From Palsa-892 sp035295845 (GTDB lineage: Bacteria > Pseudomonadota > Alphaproteobacteria > Rhizobiales > Xanthobacteraceae): DNA of 64,000 nucleotides. Position numbers and translations under genes: made by a program. Numbering within the stretch: the first letter of the stretch is position 1; every line of letters begins with the position of its first letter. Below are positions 16,605 to 24,528 of the stretch, one piece after another. Location of the stretch: NCBI GenBank assembly GCA_035295845.1, contig DATGIF010000031.1, positions 124,001 to 188,000 of the forward strand. Reading direction: 5' to 3'. The notes under the pieces were generated by a model. The model had not been told where the DNA came from. It saw only the letters and a program-made list of their open reading frames with translations, and made no database searches.

Positions 16605-16796
16605 CATTCTCGGGATGGCGGGAACCCAAATGGCACCCGTCTGGAAAGCCCGAGTTTGACGCCGATCGCATACCCCCGATGGACTTCAGAGGGCAGAGTG
16701 TCGGTTTTTAACATTGCTTTCAAGGGTCTGCTTATCGAGGAGGAATGCCGAAGACCCTCGATAGGGGCCTATTCAGACGCTGGATTCGCGGGAATG
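16605..16796. repeat. REP-like inverted half-sites flanking an AT-richer spacer
   Basis: At 16605-16628 the sequence CATTCTCGGGATGGCGGGAA is followed by CCCA; at 16781-16796 TGGATTCGCGGGAATG is its approximate inverse. A 6-bp hairpin (TTCTCG/CGGGAA) and a competing one (GAATGC/GCATTC, 16591-16609) lie at the left half. This could be a decayed palindromic repeat or small non-autonomous element between the Sel1 and ParA genes. Match quality is modest. Confidence 0.3.
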
Positions 16797-16830
16797 GCCC
16801 TGGCGGCGCTTTCCGCCAAGGCCCAAGCCA

Positions 16831-18840
16831 CTAACGCTTTATGCGGGCAAGCGACTGCCTGGCATCGTCATTCCCGATATCGGCGGCCTTGGCGAACCAT
16901 TTGCGCGCCTCGGTGTGGTCGCGCGGGCCTCCATATCCGTTTTCGTAGAGCAGCCCGAGATTGTACATCGCGCTCGCCGAGCCGAGCTGGGCGGCCTTCT
17001 GATACCAACGCCGCGCCTCGGAATAGTCGCGCCTTACGCCGAGGCCTTTTTCATAAAGCTCGCCAAGGGAAGACATCGCCAGCGGGACGCCTCGATCCGC
17101 CGCCTGCTCGAACCAGTGCCTCGCCTCCGTGTAGTCACGTGAACTGCCCAGTCCGTTTGCGTAGAGCTGGCCCAAATGCGTCATGGCCGGAGGGTTCCCG
17201 AGTGCCGCGGCTTTGGCAAACCATTTACGCGCCTCGACGTAGTCGCGATTCGCACCGATGCCAGTGGCATATTGAAAACCGAGATTGTGCATTGCCTGCG
17301 CATCGCCCCATTCTGCGGCCTTGGCGTACCAGCGATGCGCGTCGTCGTAGCGTTTGACCTTCTCGTAGCTGCGGCCTAGTTGCAACGGAAAGCGCAACGC
17401 TTCGGGATGTTCAGTCACGGCGCGCTCGCAAGCTTGGACGGCGAGCAGTGCGTTGAGGGATAGAATATTGACGCCTCTTACATCGGGGTTTTTAAGTTGA
17501 TCCATAGGATGCGCGGCGAATAGGTCGCATTCGGTAAGGTTCGGCTCAAGCGCCGCAAGCCGAGCCTCGGCGAGCGGCCGATAAGAACTCGCGGGAAACT
17601 GCGAAAGAAAATTCTTTAGCTGCTCGGAATTGCGTGTGTCCTTGAGGAAGCGCCAGACAACCTCATCCGGATTGTAGGCGGCAGCTCCGGCCTTTTCGTC
17701 CGTCGTGGCGCCATTCAGGGGTTGAGGCGGCGCCGGGGCGGGAATGCTTGCCGTCTGGATCGGGTCGTCGGCAATCGGCGAGGGGGATGGCGGAACGGCA
17801 ACGGTTTCTTTCGCAACGTGCTTTTCCAGGCAATAAAGGCCGAAGCTTTGGCAGGCGAAAACGCTGATTTCCGTTCCATTCTTTACGCTTAGGCCGGCTA
17901 GCAAAAGAAGGGCGACCGCGCCGGTGCTTGCCGCCCATAGCCGCGGACCCTTGCGCTTGGAGATGATTGGCGGCGCCGAAGAGGGCGTGGTTTGCGAACG
18001 GGCGGATGGCGCCTTCAGCGAAAAAACCGGAATTTCCTGGATCAGGATTGGCTGAAGTGTTTTACCGAGATTGAGTATCGACTCAATCGCGGGCAGCGGA
18101 GCTTCGCTTTCCTCGGCCGCGCGCGCGGCCTCCTCGAAAAATGGCACGGGCGCGGGGCGCGGCGCTGTTACCGGAACCCGAGGCACGTAATATTGATATT
18201 GCAGTATGGCCCCGTCGCTCATGCGCAGCGTTGTTTCGTTTACCTCCGTATCAGTCGAGGGCACGAAGCTGTGTTCGGCGGGAACAGCGGGAAGCTCGGT
18301 TGATGAAACTTCTTCCTCTTCAACTGAGGCCGGTCCGTTCAATAGCGCATCGATTGAATCAAACTCGGGGTGAACGTCCGAGAAATGCGCCATGCGATTG
18401 ACGAGATGACGATTCACGCCGTCCTCGATGTTTTGCCAAAGGCGGCGCTCGCCGCCGCGTGTTGCGACACGCCAAAGGAACGAAACATCCCCGTCGGGCG
18501 CAGTCTCATATTGAACGGCGAACCAATCGCCGGCTGAAACCGGATCCGCGTCCTCGCCTACGGCGGCCGGCCCCACCAATTGCCAGTCCACAGCTCGGTT
18601 CAGGTCGAAGGGTTCGAGCGGACCGGCAGGATATTCGCGGCCGCGAAGTTTCCAATAACCGCGCCGTTGTGCGGCCCTCGGCAGCATTGCCTCGGCGATT
18701 GGCGCGTTAATCGTCAAGGCAGGCCCGCGACCAATGGCCGCCGCCGCCCTTGGCTCAAAAAACTCGATGTCGGCTGCAGCGAGTTTTCTAAAGAAAACGC
18801 CGCGCCGATTAAGCCGGCCCTCCAAAGTTATAGCCTCCAC
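16831..18840 (-). CDS. Transmembrane Sel1-repeat protein
   Basis: 669 aa. Residues 1-300 are predicted cytoplasmic: a compact N-terminal region (about 40-150) I do not recognise, then a Pro/Glu-rich linker. One membrane segment lies at about 301-319 (LWAASTGAVALLLLAGLSV), preceded by KRKGPR, which favours N-in topology. After a Pro-rich stretch and a small helical unit (VVWRFLKDTRN... to ARLAAL, 394-431), at least four to five Sel1/TPR-like repeats of about 36 residues run from about 485 to 665 (A-x-W/Y-xx-KAA-x-x-G-xx-x-AM-x-x-LG-x-x-Y-x-x-G). The layout resembles PodJ-type polarity factors, but no coiled coil is seen. It lies 253 bp upstream of the ParA-like genes on the same strand; functional linkage is inference. 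Confidence 0.75.
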   Translation of the reverse strand: MEAITLEGRLNRRGVFFRKLAAADIEFFEPRAAAAIGRGPALTINAPIAEAMLPRAAQRRGYWKLRGREYPAGPLEPFDLNRAVDWQLVGPAAVGEDADPVSAGDWFAVQYETAPDGDVSFLWRVATRGGERRLWQNIEDGVNRHLVNRMAHFSDVHPEFDSIDALLNGPASVEEEEVSSTELPAVPAEHSFVPSTDTEVNETTLRMSDGAILQYQYYVPRVPVTAPRPAPVPFFEEAARAAEESEAPLPAIESILNLGKTLQPILIQEIPVFSLKAPSARSQTTPSSAPPIISKRKGPRLWAASTGAVALLLLAGLSVKNGTEISVFACQSFGLYCLEKHVAKETVAVPPSPSPIADDPIQTASIPAPAPPQPLNGATTDEKAGAAAYNPDEVVWRFLKDTRNSEQLKNFLSQFPASSYRPLAEARLAALEPNLTECDLFAAHPMDQLKNPDVRGVNILSLNALLAVQACERAVTEHPEALRFPLQLGRSYEKVKRYDDAHRWYAKAAEWGDAQAMHNLGFQYATGIGANRDYVEARKWFAKAAALGNPPAMTHLGQLYANGLGSSRDYTEARHWFEQAADRGVPLAMSSLGELYEKGLGVRRDYSEARRWYQKAAQLGSASAMYNLGLLYENGYGGPRDHTEARKWFAKAADIGNDDARQSLARIKR

Positions 18841-19105
18841 GAATGGTTAGGCCCCGCCCGGTACCCGCCACTCGAATGTTTTTGTCACCCAGGAACGCTG
18901 GAAACGCGACGCGACACTGCAACTATCGAGATACTGTGGTGCATCGATACTCTGTAAACGGGCTATATTCGTCAACCGCCGTTTCGAGTTATTCGCTTTT
19001 GTTCGAAAAGATCGAGCCAAGCGTGGCACAAGCGCAACACGTTTGATTTGGCCGAGGTTGAAGCCTCTTCGCAAGATTTTACAAGAGATTAGAGGAAATA
19101 ACTTG
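18841..19105. other. Gene-free AT-richer spacer
   Basis: Between the start of the Sel1 gene (reverse strand) and a doubtful small ORF. No convincing ORF, tRNA or hairpin is seen. It is long enough to hold the reverse-strand promoter of the Sel1 gene; I could not pick a confident -35/-10 pair. Confidence 0.4.
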
Positions 19106-19348
19106 ATGGAATGGTTGGCCAAGCCGCTCGGCGGGAATTCGGCCATGGGAGTGAAAAAGTTCGGCTGGCGGCAGCCGTCTTTGCTGCCGTCTGCAGAATA
19201 CGCGCGTGCTTGCGAGCAGAGGGGGAAAATATGTGAACGGCCTGGCCAAGAATACCCTGTCGGCGCGAGGCCGAAAGTCACCTACAATCACCCCGCCGAT
19301 CCGGCGGATTCGGTGCTCGAGCCGGTCACTGAAGGGGCCGACCCTTGA
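19106..19348 (+). CDS. Doubtful small ORF (80 aa)
   Basis: ATG 19106 with GAGGA at about 19092-19096, product MEWLAKPLGGNSAMGVKKFG and on to VTEGADP. No signal peptide, membrane helix or known domain; composition is unremarkable. It fills the space before the glycosyltransferase gene at 19428 and could be a small real gene. The RBS is the only positive evidence. Confidence 0.3.
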   Translation: MEWLAKPLGGNSAMGVKKFGWRQPSLLPSAEYARACEQRGKICERPGQEYPVGARPKVTYNHPADPADSVLEPVTEGADP

Positions 19349-19427
19349 CGTGATTTAATTTTCTGCGCGGGCATCTCACCCTCTTGCTCTGACTGCGGCG
19401 GGCTGCTTCTTCCATCGGCAAACGAAA

Positions 19428-21134
19428 ATGCGCGACGATCTTCGCAAAATCGACTTTTCCGGGCGGCTCGAAGCCCTCATCGACTTCGTGACGGTTTCGC
19501 ACCGGCGCGCGGCGCTCGCGCTGATCGCATTCTCGCTCATTTGCTTCCTGCCGGGCATCAATTCGCTGTCGCCGACCAACCGCGACGAAAGCCGCTACGC
19601 GCAAGCTACCAAGCAGATGTTCGAAAGCGGCGATTTCATCGACATCCGCTATCAGGACGTCGCGCGCTACCGCAAGCCGATCGGCATTTACTGGCTGCAG
19701 GCGGCTTCGGTCGCGGCCGCGGAAAAGCTCGGCTTCCAGAACGCGCGCACGCGTATCATCTTCTATCGCATTCCGTCGTTGATCGCGGCCGTGTCGAGCG
19801 TGCTGCTCACCTATTGGGCGGCGCTTGTTTTCGTGCGCAGGCGCTACGCACTGCTTGCGGCGCTTGCGATGGCGGGATCGCTCATCCTCGGCGTCGAGGC
19901 GCGGATTGCGACCATCGATGCCTCGCTTCTGCTTGCGGCGCTTGCGGCCGAGGGGGCGCTCGCGCGCTTTTATCTTTTGCGCGACCAGATCCCGCCGCAG
20001 CGACAGTGGCGGCTGGCGGCGATCTTCTGGACGGCGATCGGCGCCTCCATCCTTTTGAAGGGGCCGATCATACCGGGCGTTGTCGCCTTGACCGCGCTTA
20101 CGCTCGTCATTACTGACCGCTCAGCGGCTTGGCTCAGGCAACTGAAGTTCCTGCCCGGCGTGATCTGGATGCTCGTACTCACGCTGCCGTGGTTCATTGC
20201 GATCTTGTTCAAGACCGAGGGCAGCTTTTACGGCGCATCCGTGGGCGGCGATTTTTTCGGCAAATTCGCTCACGGCGCCGAAGGTCATGGCGCACCGCCA
20301 GGTTATTACTTCCTTTTGTTCTGGTTCGCCTTTTTTCCGGCGGCCCAGCTCTCGTGGCTGGCCGCACCCTATGCCTGGAAGAACCGCGCCGATCCCGCCA
20401 TCCGCTTTCTGCTCGCCTGGTTCGTGCCGGCGTGGATTGTCTTCGAGCTCGTCATCACCAAGCTCCCGCATTATGTGCTGCCGCTTTATCCCGCTGCCGC
20501 CATTCTGATTGCGCTTGCACTCGACCGCGGCGTGGAGGCCGACCGGCACGTCCTTCGCGGCGGCTGGTTCTGGCCGATCGTAACTACGGTCACTGTGGTG
20601 GCGGTGGTGATCATCGCCTATCAGTTTGACGGAAAGTTCGGCCGCACCTTTATTTTCTTCGCGATCCTTTCGATTTTGCTCTCCTTTGCTGCTTGGCGCT
20701 GGCTCGTGGGCAAGAGCGCCGAGCGGGCACTGGCGATCGCCGTGCTCGCTTCGGCCGCGCTCGAATGGGCGACTTACTCGACGCTGCCGCGCGCGCGTAC
20801 GCTGTTCATCACGCCGCTTCTGGTCGATGCCATTAAATTATCTCCCTGTCCCAACCCGCTACTCGCCTCGACTTTCCACGAGGCGAGCATGGTGTTTCTC
20901 GCCGGCACCGATACAAAGCTCGTCTACGGTCCGGGAGCCGCCGATTTTCTCGGCCTCGGAGGCTGCCGCTTGGCATTCGTCGAAAGGCGCGAGGAGCGCG
21001 CTTTCGCCAATCGCGCCGCCGAAATCGGGCTCAGTTATGCGCGCGTCGGCGAAGTCTCGGGATTTAATTATCCCGATGGGAAATACGTGAGCTATCTTCT
21101 GCTTGTGCCGAAAGATTTCCAGCAGCCGCAGTGA
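19428..21134 (+). CDS. ArnT/PMT-family lipid-linked glycosyltransferase
   Basis: 568 aa polytopic membrane protein, about 11-13 hydrophobic segments through residue 430, then a soluble periplasmic C-terminal part. The first periplasmic loop carries NRDESRYAQATKQM (51-64) with the Asp-Glu pair that binds the polyprenyl-phosphate sugar in the PMT/ArnT (GT83) fold, and YRKPIGIYWLQAAS follows, as in ArnT. It should transfer a sugar from undecaprenyl phosphate onto lipid A or another envelope acceptor on the periplasmic side. In rhizobia the sugar is often galacturonic acid or mannose, not aminoarabinose; which applies here is not visible. It heads a four-gene set with a PAP2 phosphatase, GT2 and LAB_N protein. 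Confidence 0.85.
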   Translation: MRDDLRKIDFSGRLEALIDFVTVSHRRAALALIAFSLICFLPGINSLSPTNRDESRYAQATKQMFESGDFIDIRYQDVARYRKPIGIYWLQAASVAAAEKLGFQNARTRIIFYRIPSLIAAVSSVLLTYWAALVFVRRRYALLAALAMAGSLILGVEARIATIDASLLLAALAAEGALARFYLLRDQIPPQRQWRLAAIFWTAIGASILLKGPIIPGVVALTALTLVITDRSAAWLRQLKFLPGVIWMLVLTLPWFIAILFKTEGSFYGASVGGDFFGKFAHGAEGHGAPPGYYFLLFWFAFFPAAQLSWLAAPYAWKNRADPAIRFLLAWFVPAWIVFELVITKLPHYVLPLYPAAAILIALALDRGVEADRHVLRGGWFWPIVTTVTVVAVVIIAYQFDGKFGRTFIFFAILSILLSFAAWRWLVGKSAERALAIAVLASAALEWATYSTLPRARTLFITPLLVDAIKLSPCPNPLLASTFHEASMVFLAGTDTKLVYGPGAADFLGLGGCRLAFVERREERAFANRAAEIGLSYARVGEVSGFNYPDGKYVSYLLLVPKDFQQPQ

Positions 21135-21219
21135 TACGTTCGTATAGTCAGAATCCCTTCACCTGCTTGTCACTCAGCTCGGCGAAAGTTAGTCTGCGGC
21201 CTTCCTCAGGGTGATCGGG

Positions 21220-22065
21220 ATGGAACTCTCGCCTAAGCGCGTGCCGATGCTGTTCTTTCAACGAAAGACGGCGAGAGCGATTCCGTTACGTCCACTGATT
21301 AACCGTTGGTTCGTCCTCGCCTTGGCTGCGGCGGTGGCGGCGACGGCATTCTTCCTCCTCTATGGCGACCCGCTGGTAATGCCTCCGAAAAAATTGCTCG
21401 TGGGTCTTTCCGAGGTGATGACGCGGTTTGGTTATGGCGCGTACTTGCTTGTGCCCACGGGCGTGCTGATTTTGCTTTTGCTCCCGACGCAGCGGCTCGC
21501 GCTTAGCCGTATGGCGCATGCCACCATTGCCGCGATCGCCGTTCAGTTGACCCTGGTTTTTTCCGCCGTCGCGATTCCAGGCGCGCTCTCGGCGCTGGCC
21601 AAGGGGTTGATCGGCCGCGCACGGCCGAAATTTTTTCACGGCAGCAGCGCCGCGGGCTTTGATCCGCTCGCGTGGAAGGCGGCATCGGAGAGCTTTCCGT
21701 CCGGCCACACCACCATCGCCTTTGCGACCGCCGTTGTTCTCGGCGCACTGTTTCCGCGCTTGCGCGTTCCGTTCTTTGTGATCGCGGTCATGGTCGGCCT
21801 CTCGCGCATCGCCTTGCGCGCGCATTATCCCAGTGACGCGCTGGCCGGAGCCATTGTCGGCGTTGTGTTCGCGACCTTGATCGTTCGTGCCTTTGCCGCG
21901 CGCCGGCTCGGCGTTGCCGTCACGCTCGACGGAACCATCAAGCCGAAGGCCATGCCCAGTATCGGCCGTCTTGGCAGGCTTGCTGCTGAGGTCCTTGCCA
22001 CGCTAAGAGGGCGCGTTCCGGCGCGGCCTCTCGCCCGCAACGGAGAAATCTTTGAGAGGAATTGA
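21220..22065 (+). CDS. PAP2-family lipid phosphatase (LpxE/LpxF-like)
   Basis: 281 aa from ATG 21220; a GTG at 21211 would add three residues. Multi-helix membrane protein with the full PAP2 signature: KGLIGRARP (128-136), SFPSGHTT (158-165) and SRIALRAHYPSDA (195-207), including the catalytic His163 and His202. Such enzymes dephosphorylate lipid phosphates on the periplasmic face. Between a lipid A glycosyltransferase and a polyprenyl-phosphate GT2, removal of a lipid A phosphate to make room for a sugar, or recycling of undecaprenyl phosphate, are both plausible. The stop abuts the next start, so it is operonic with the GT2 gene. Confidence 0.85.
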   Translation: MELSPKRVPMLFFQRKTARAIPLRPLINRWFVLALAAAVAATAFFLLYGDPLVMPPKKLLVGLSEVMTRFGYGAYLLVPTGVLILLLLPTQRLALSRMAHATIAAIAVQLTLVFSAVAIPGALSALAKGLIGRARPKFFHGSSAAGFDPLAWKAASESFPSGHTTIAFATAVVLGALFPRLRVPFFVIAVMVGLSRIALRAHYPSDALAGAIVGVVFATLIVRAFAARRLGVAVTLDGTIKPKAMPSIGRLGRLAAEVLATLRGRVPARPLARNGEIFERN

Positions 22066-22818
22066 GTGGCCGTAGAAGCAAGCTCGCCTGCGCCCAACGT
22101 TTCGATCGTCGTACCCGTCCACAACGAAGCCGAGAACATTCCCTTGCTCGCCGATGAAATCGCGGCGGCGCTGAAGGGCCGCCGCTTCGAGGCAATTTTT
22201 GTGAACGACGGCTCAACCGACGAAACCGAAGGTGTGCTGAGGAGGTTAGGCAAGACGCGCCCCTGGCTGCGCCAGGTCAAGCACGCGCGAAGCTGCGGGC
22301 AATCCGCGGCTATCCGGACTGGTGTGCGTACCGCGCGCGCGCCGCTGGTGGCGACGCTCGATGGCGACGGGCAGAACGATCCTGCTTTCATTCCGAAGCT
22401 TCTTGCCGCGCTTGAGAACGCACCGTCGAAGGTCGCGCTGGTCAACGGCCAGCGCCTCAAGCGCAAGGGCGGCTTCAAGCGTTTTCAATCGATGATCGCA
22501 AACGGCGTGCGCGCGGCCGTCTTGCGCGACGACACCCGCGATACCGGCTGCGGATTGAAGGCTTTCCGCCGTGAGGTGTATCTCGCTTTGCCCTATTTCG
22601 ACGCGTTGCATCGTTTCACGCCCGCGCTGGTCAAGCGCGAAGGCTATGACGTTGCCTATGTCGAGGTGGTTGATCGTGCGCGCGCGCACGGCAAAAGCCA
22701 CTACGGCATGTGGAACCGGCTGTGGATCGGCATCGTCGATCTCACCGGGGTGTTCTGGTTGATCCGGCGCCGCCGCCGCGTGCCGGAAGTGATGGAGGTA
22801 CCTTCGGATGCTGATTGA
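22066..22818 (+). CDS. GT2 polyprenyl-phosphate glycosyltransferase
   Basis: 250 aa. GTG start at 22066 directly follows the PAP2 stop, with GAGAGGAATTGA upstream. GT2 motifs: SIVVPVHNEAENI (13-25), FVNDGSTDET (45-54), the DxD-type LDGDGQND (98-105) and RDTGCGLKAFRR (about 157-168). A C-terminal hydrophobic stretch (IGIVDLTGVFWLI) probably contacts the membrane. It resembles DPM1/ArnC/RgtE-type synthases that load a sugar from a nucleotide donor onto a polyprenyl phosphate at the cytoplasmic face. This would supply the ArnT-like transferase two genes upstream. Overlaps the LAB_N gene by 11 bp. Confidence 0.87.
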   Translation: MAVEASSPAPNVSIVVPVHNEAENIPLLADEIAAALKGRRFEAIFVNDGSTDETEGVLRRLGKTRPWLRQVKHARSCGQSAAIRTGVRTARAPLVATLDGDGQNDPAFIPKLLAALENAPSKVALVNGQRLKRKGGFKRFQSMIANGVRAAVLRDDTRDTGCGLKAFRREVYLALPYFDALHRFTPALVKREGYDVAYVEVVDRARAHGKSHYGMWNRLWIGIVDLTGVFWLIRRRRRVPEVMEVPSDAD

Positions 22819-23191
22819 TCTGCAACGGGCGGTCGGAAACTACCTGATCGACATATTCGTCACCAATTTCGATTGGTGGGTGGTTCTCGGCTTCGTCGCC
22901 CAGCTGATGTTCACCGGCCGCTTCCTGGTGCAGTGGATCGAAAGCGAGCGGGAGGGGAGAAGCGTGATCCCGATCGCTTTCTGGTTCTTCTCCATCGCCG
23001 GGGGCCTCTTGTTGCTCGCCTATGCGATCTATCGCCGCGACCCCGTCTTCATCGCGGGCCAGGCCTTCGGCGTGTTCGTGTATCTGCGCAATCTCTATCT
23101 GGTGATGCGCGAGCGCGGCGATTTCGGGCCGCAAAAAGCGCGCGTCAGGGCTGTGCGAGCGCGGAAAAGCCGCGTTCGAGATCGGCGATAA
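22808..23191 (+). CDS. Lipid-A-disaccharide synthase N-terminal domain (LAB_N) protein
   Basis: 127 aa, three membrane helices (about 22-42, 52-72, 78-98). It contains FTGRFLVQWIESEREGRSVI and PIAFWFFSIAGGLLLLAYAI, the LAB_N signature found at the N-terminus of some LpxB proteins and as stand-alone proteins beside GT2 genes. Stand-alone forms are thought to act in polyprenyl-phosphate sugar handling. The start overlaps the GT2 gene by 11 bp. The basic C-terminus (RVRAVRARKSRVRDRR) is encoded over the 3' end of the convergent metC gene (47-bp overlap). Confidence 0.85.
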   Translation: MLIDLQRAVGNYLIDIFVTNFDWWVVLGFVAQLMFTGRFLVQWIESEREGRSVIPIAFWFFSIAGGLLLLAYAIYRRDPVFIAGQAFGVFVYLRNLYLVMRERGDFGPQKARVRAVRARKSRVRDRR

Positions 23192-24338
23192 GGTCGTCGA
23201 CATCTTCAAGGCCGATGTGGAGCCGGATGGCCGGTCCACCGGGCGCCCATTTCGTGGCGCTCCGCATCTTGGTGCAGTCGAAGGGGATGGCGAGGCTCTC
23301 GAAGCCGCCCCATGAGGCGCCGATGCCGAAGAGCTCGAGCGCGTCGACGAAAGCAGCGGCCGCCTTGGCCGAATGGTCGGGCTTCAATACAAAGCTGAAA
23401 AGCCCGGACGCGCCGGCAAAATCGCGCTTCCAGATCGCGTGGCCCGGATCGTCGGAAAGCGCGGGGTGCAAGACACGCAAGACTTCCGGCCGCGTCTTGA
23501 GCCAGGTTGCAACCGTGAGCGCCGAAGCCATGTGCCGCTCGAGGCGGACCGCGAGCGTACGCAGGCCGCGCAGCGACAAGAACACGTCCTCCGGGCCAGG
23601 ACAAAGGCCGAGCGTGCCGTGAACTTCCTTGAGGGCGGGGAAAAATTTCTCTGTCCCCGACACCCAGCCGAGATTCACGTCGGCATGCCCGCCGAGATAT
23701 TTGGTGCCGGCGGCAAGCGAAAGGTCGACGCCAAATTCGTGCGGCTTGAAATAGACTGGCGTGGCCCAGGTATTGTCCATTAACACGGCGGCGCCATGCG
23801 CGTGCGCGATCTCCGCGATCGCCGGCACATCCTGCATTTCAAAGCTGAGCGAACCCGGCGCCTCCAGAAAAACCGCTCGCGTGTTCGGTTGGAGGAGTTT
23901 TTCGATCGCAGCACTCGCGCGCGGATCGTAATAGCTCGTTTCAACGCCGAATTTCTTTAACACGGTGTCGCAGAAATGGCGCGTCGGAAAATAAGCGCTG
24001 TCGGTGACGAGAAGATGGTCACCGCTTTGCAGCACCGATAACAGGGCGGTGGAAATTGCCGAGAGCCCCGAGGGCGTCAGCACGACGCCGGCGCCGCCTT
24101 CGAGCGTGGTAAGCGCGCCTTCGAGCGCCGTCGTTGTCGGCGTGCCGCGCCGGCCATAGGTGTAGCGGCCCTTCTTGTGCAGATACTGATCGGCCGATGG
24201 CGCAAGCACCGTCGAGCCGCGGAAGATCGGCGTGTTGACGAAGCCCTCGAAGGCGAACGGTGTTCGACCCGCGGACACGACCTCGGTCGCGATGTGGAAT
24301 TTTCGCCCTTTGCCGTCGTGCTTGCCGCCTTTTGCCAT
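23145..24338 (-). CDS. metC: Cystathionine beta-lyase
   Basis: 397 aa, typical length of Cys/Met-metabolism PLP enzymes. The PLP Lys is Lys213 in SLAAGTKYLGGHADV; upstream are YTYGRRGTPTTTALEGAL (cofactor phosphate and substrate region) and MDNTWATP (187-194, the Asp that pairs with the pyridine nitrogen). It cleaves cystathionine to homocysteine, pyruvate and ammonia in methionine synthesis; cystathionine gamma-synthase activity cannot be excluded from sequence. Cytoplasmic tetramer by family. It is divergent from aapJ, with 190 bp between that contain an inverted repeat, and overlaps the LAB_N gene tail-to-tail. Confidence 0.9.
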   Translation of the reverse strand: MAKGGKHDGKGRKFHIATEVVSAGRTPFAFEGFVNTPIFRGSTVLAPSADQYLHKKGRYTYGRRGTPTTTALEGALTTLEGGAGVVLTPSGLSAISTALLSVLQSGDHLLVTDSAYFPTRHFCDTVLKKFGVETSYYDPRASAAIEKLLQPNTRAVFLEAPGSLSFEMQDVPAIAEIAHAHGAAVLMDNTWATPVYFKPHEFGVDLSLAAGTKYLGGHADVNLGWVSGTEKFFPALKEVHGTLGLCPGPEDVFLSLRGLRTLAVRLERHMASALTVATWLKTRPEVLRVLHPALSDDPGHAIWKRDFAGASGLFSFVLKPDHSAKAAAAFVDALELFGIGASWGGFESLAIPFDCTKMRSATKWAPGGPAIRLHIGLEDVDDLIADLERGFSALAQP

Positions 24339-24385
24339 TGCCAGCCCTTCTTCACCCTCTATCCGCCGCCGATTGCAGTTCCGTC

Positions 24386-24418
24386 AAGGCGGGTGGCTGT
24401 AAACACTTGACCCGCCTT
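24386..24418. promoter_or_regulatory. Inverted repeat in the metC-aapJ divergent region
   Basis: Perfect 9-bp arms AAGGCGGGT (24386-24394) and ACCCGCCTT (24410-24418) with a 15-nt spacer. Two TTGACC hexamers start at about 24407 and 24425. Placement 48 bp upstream of metC and 110 bp upstream of aapJ fits an operator or a leader hairpin for either gene; no T run follows. Function inferred from position only. Confidence 0.4.
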
Positions 24419-24528
24419 CGTTCTTGACCTGTGATGGTAAAGGGGAGGGGCGTGCAACTCGCGAGGAACGCAATTCCGCGCATTGCGATGCGCTTCGACA
24501 GCGCGCCCAAAACAGGAAAGGTTGTTCC

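Noticed and set aside
24339..24528. SAM-II riboswitch upstream of metC
   Set aside because: A hairpin is present, but the conserved SAM-II core and pseudoknot sequences are not recognisable.
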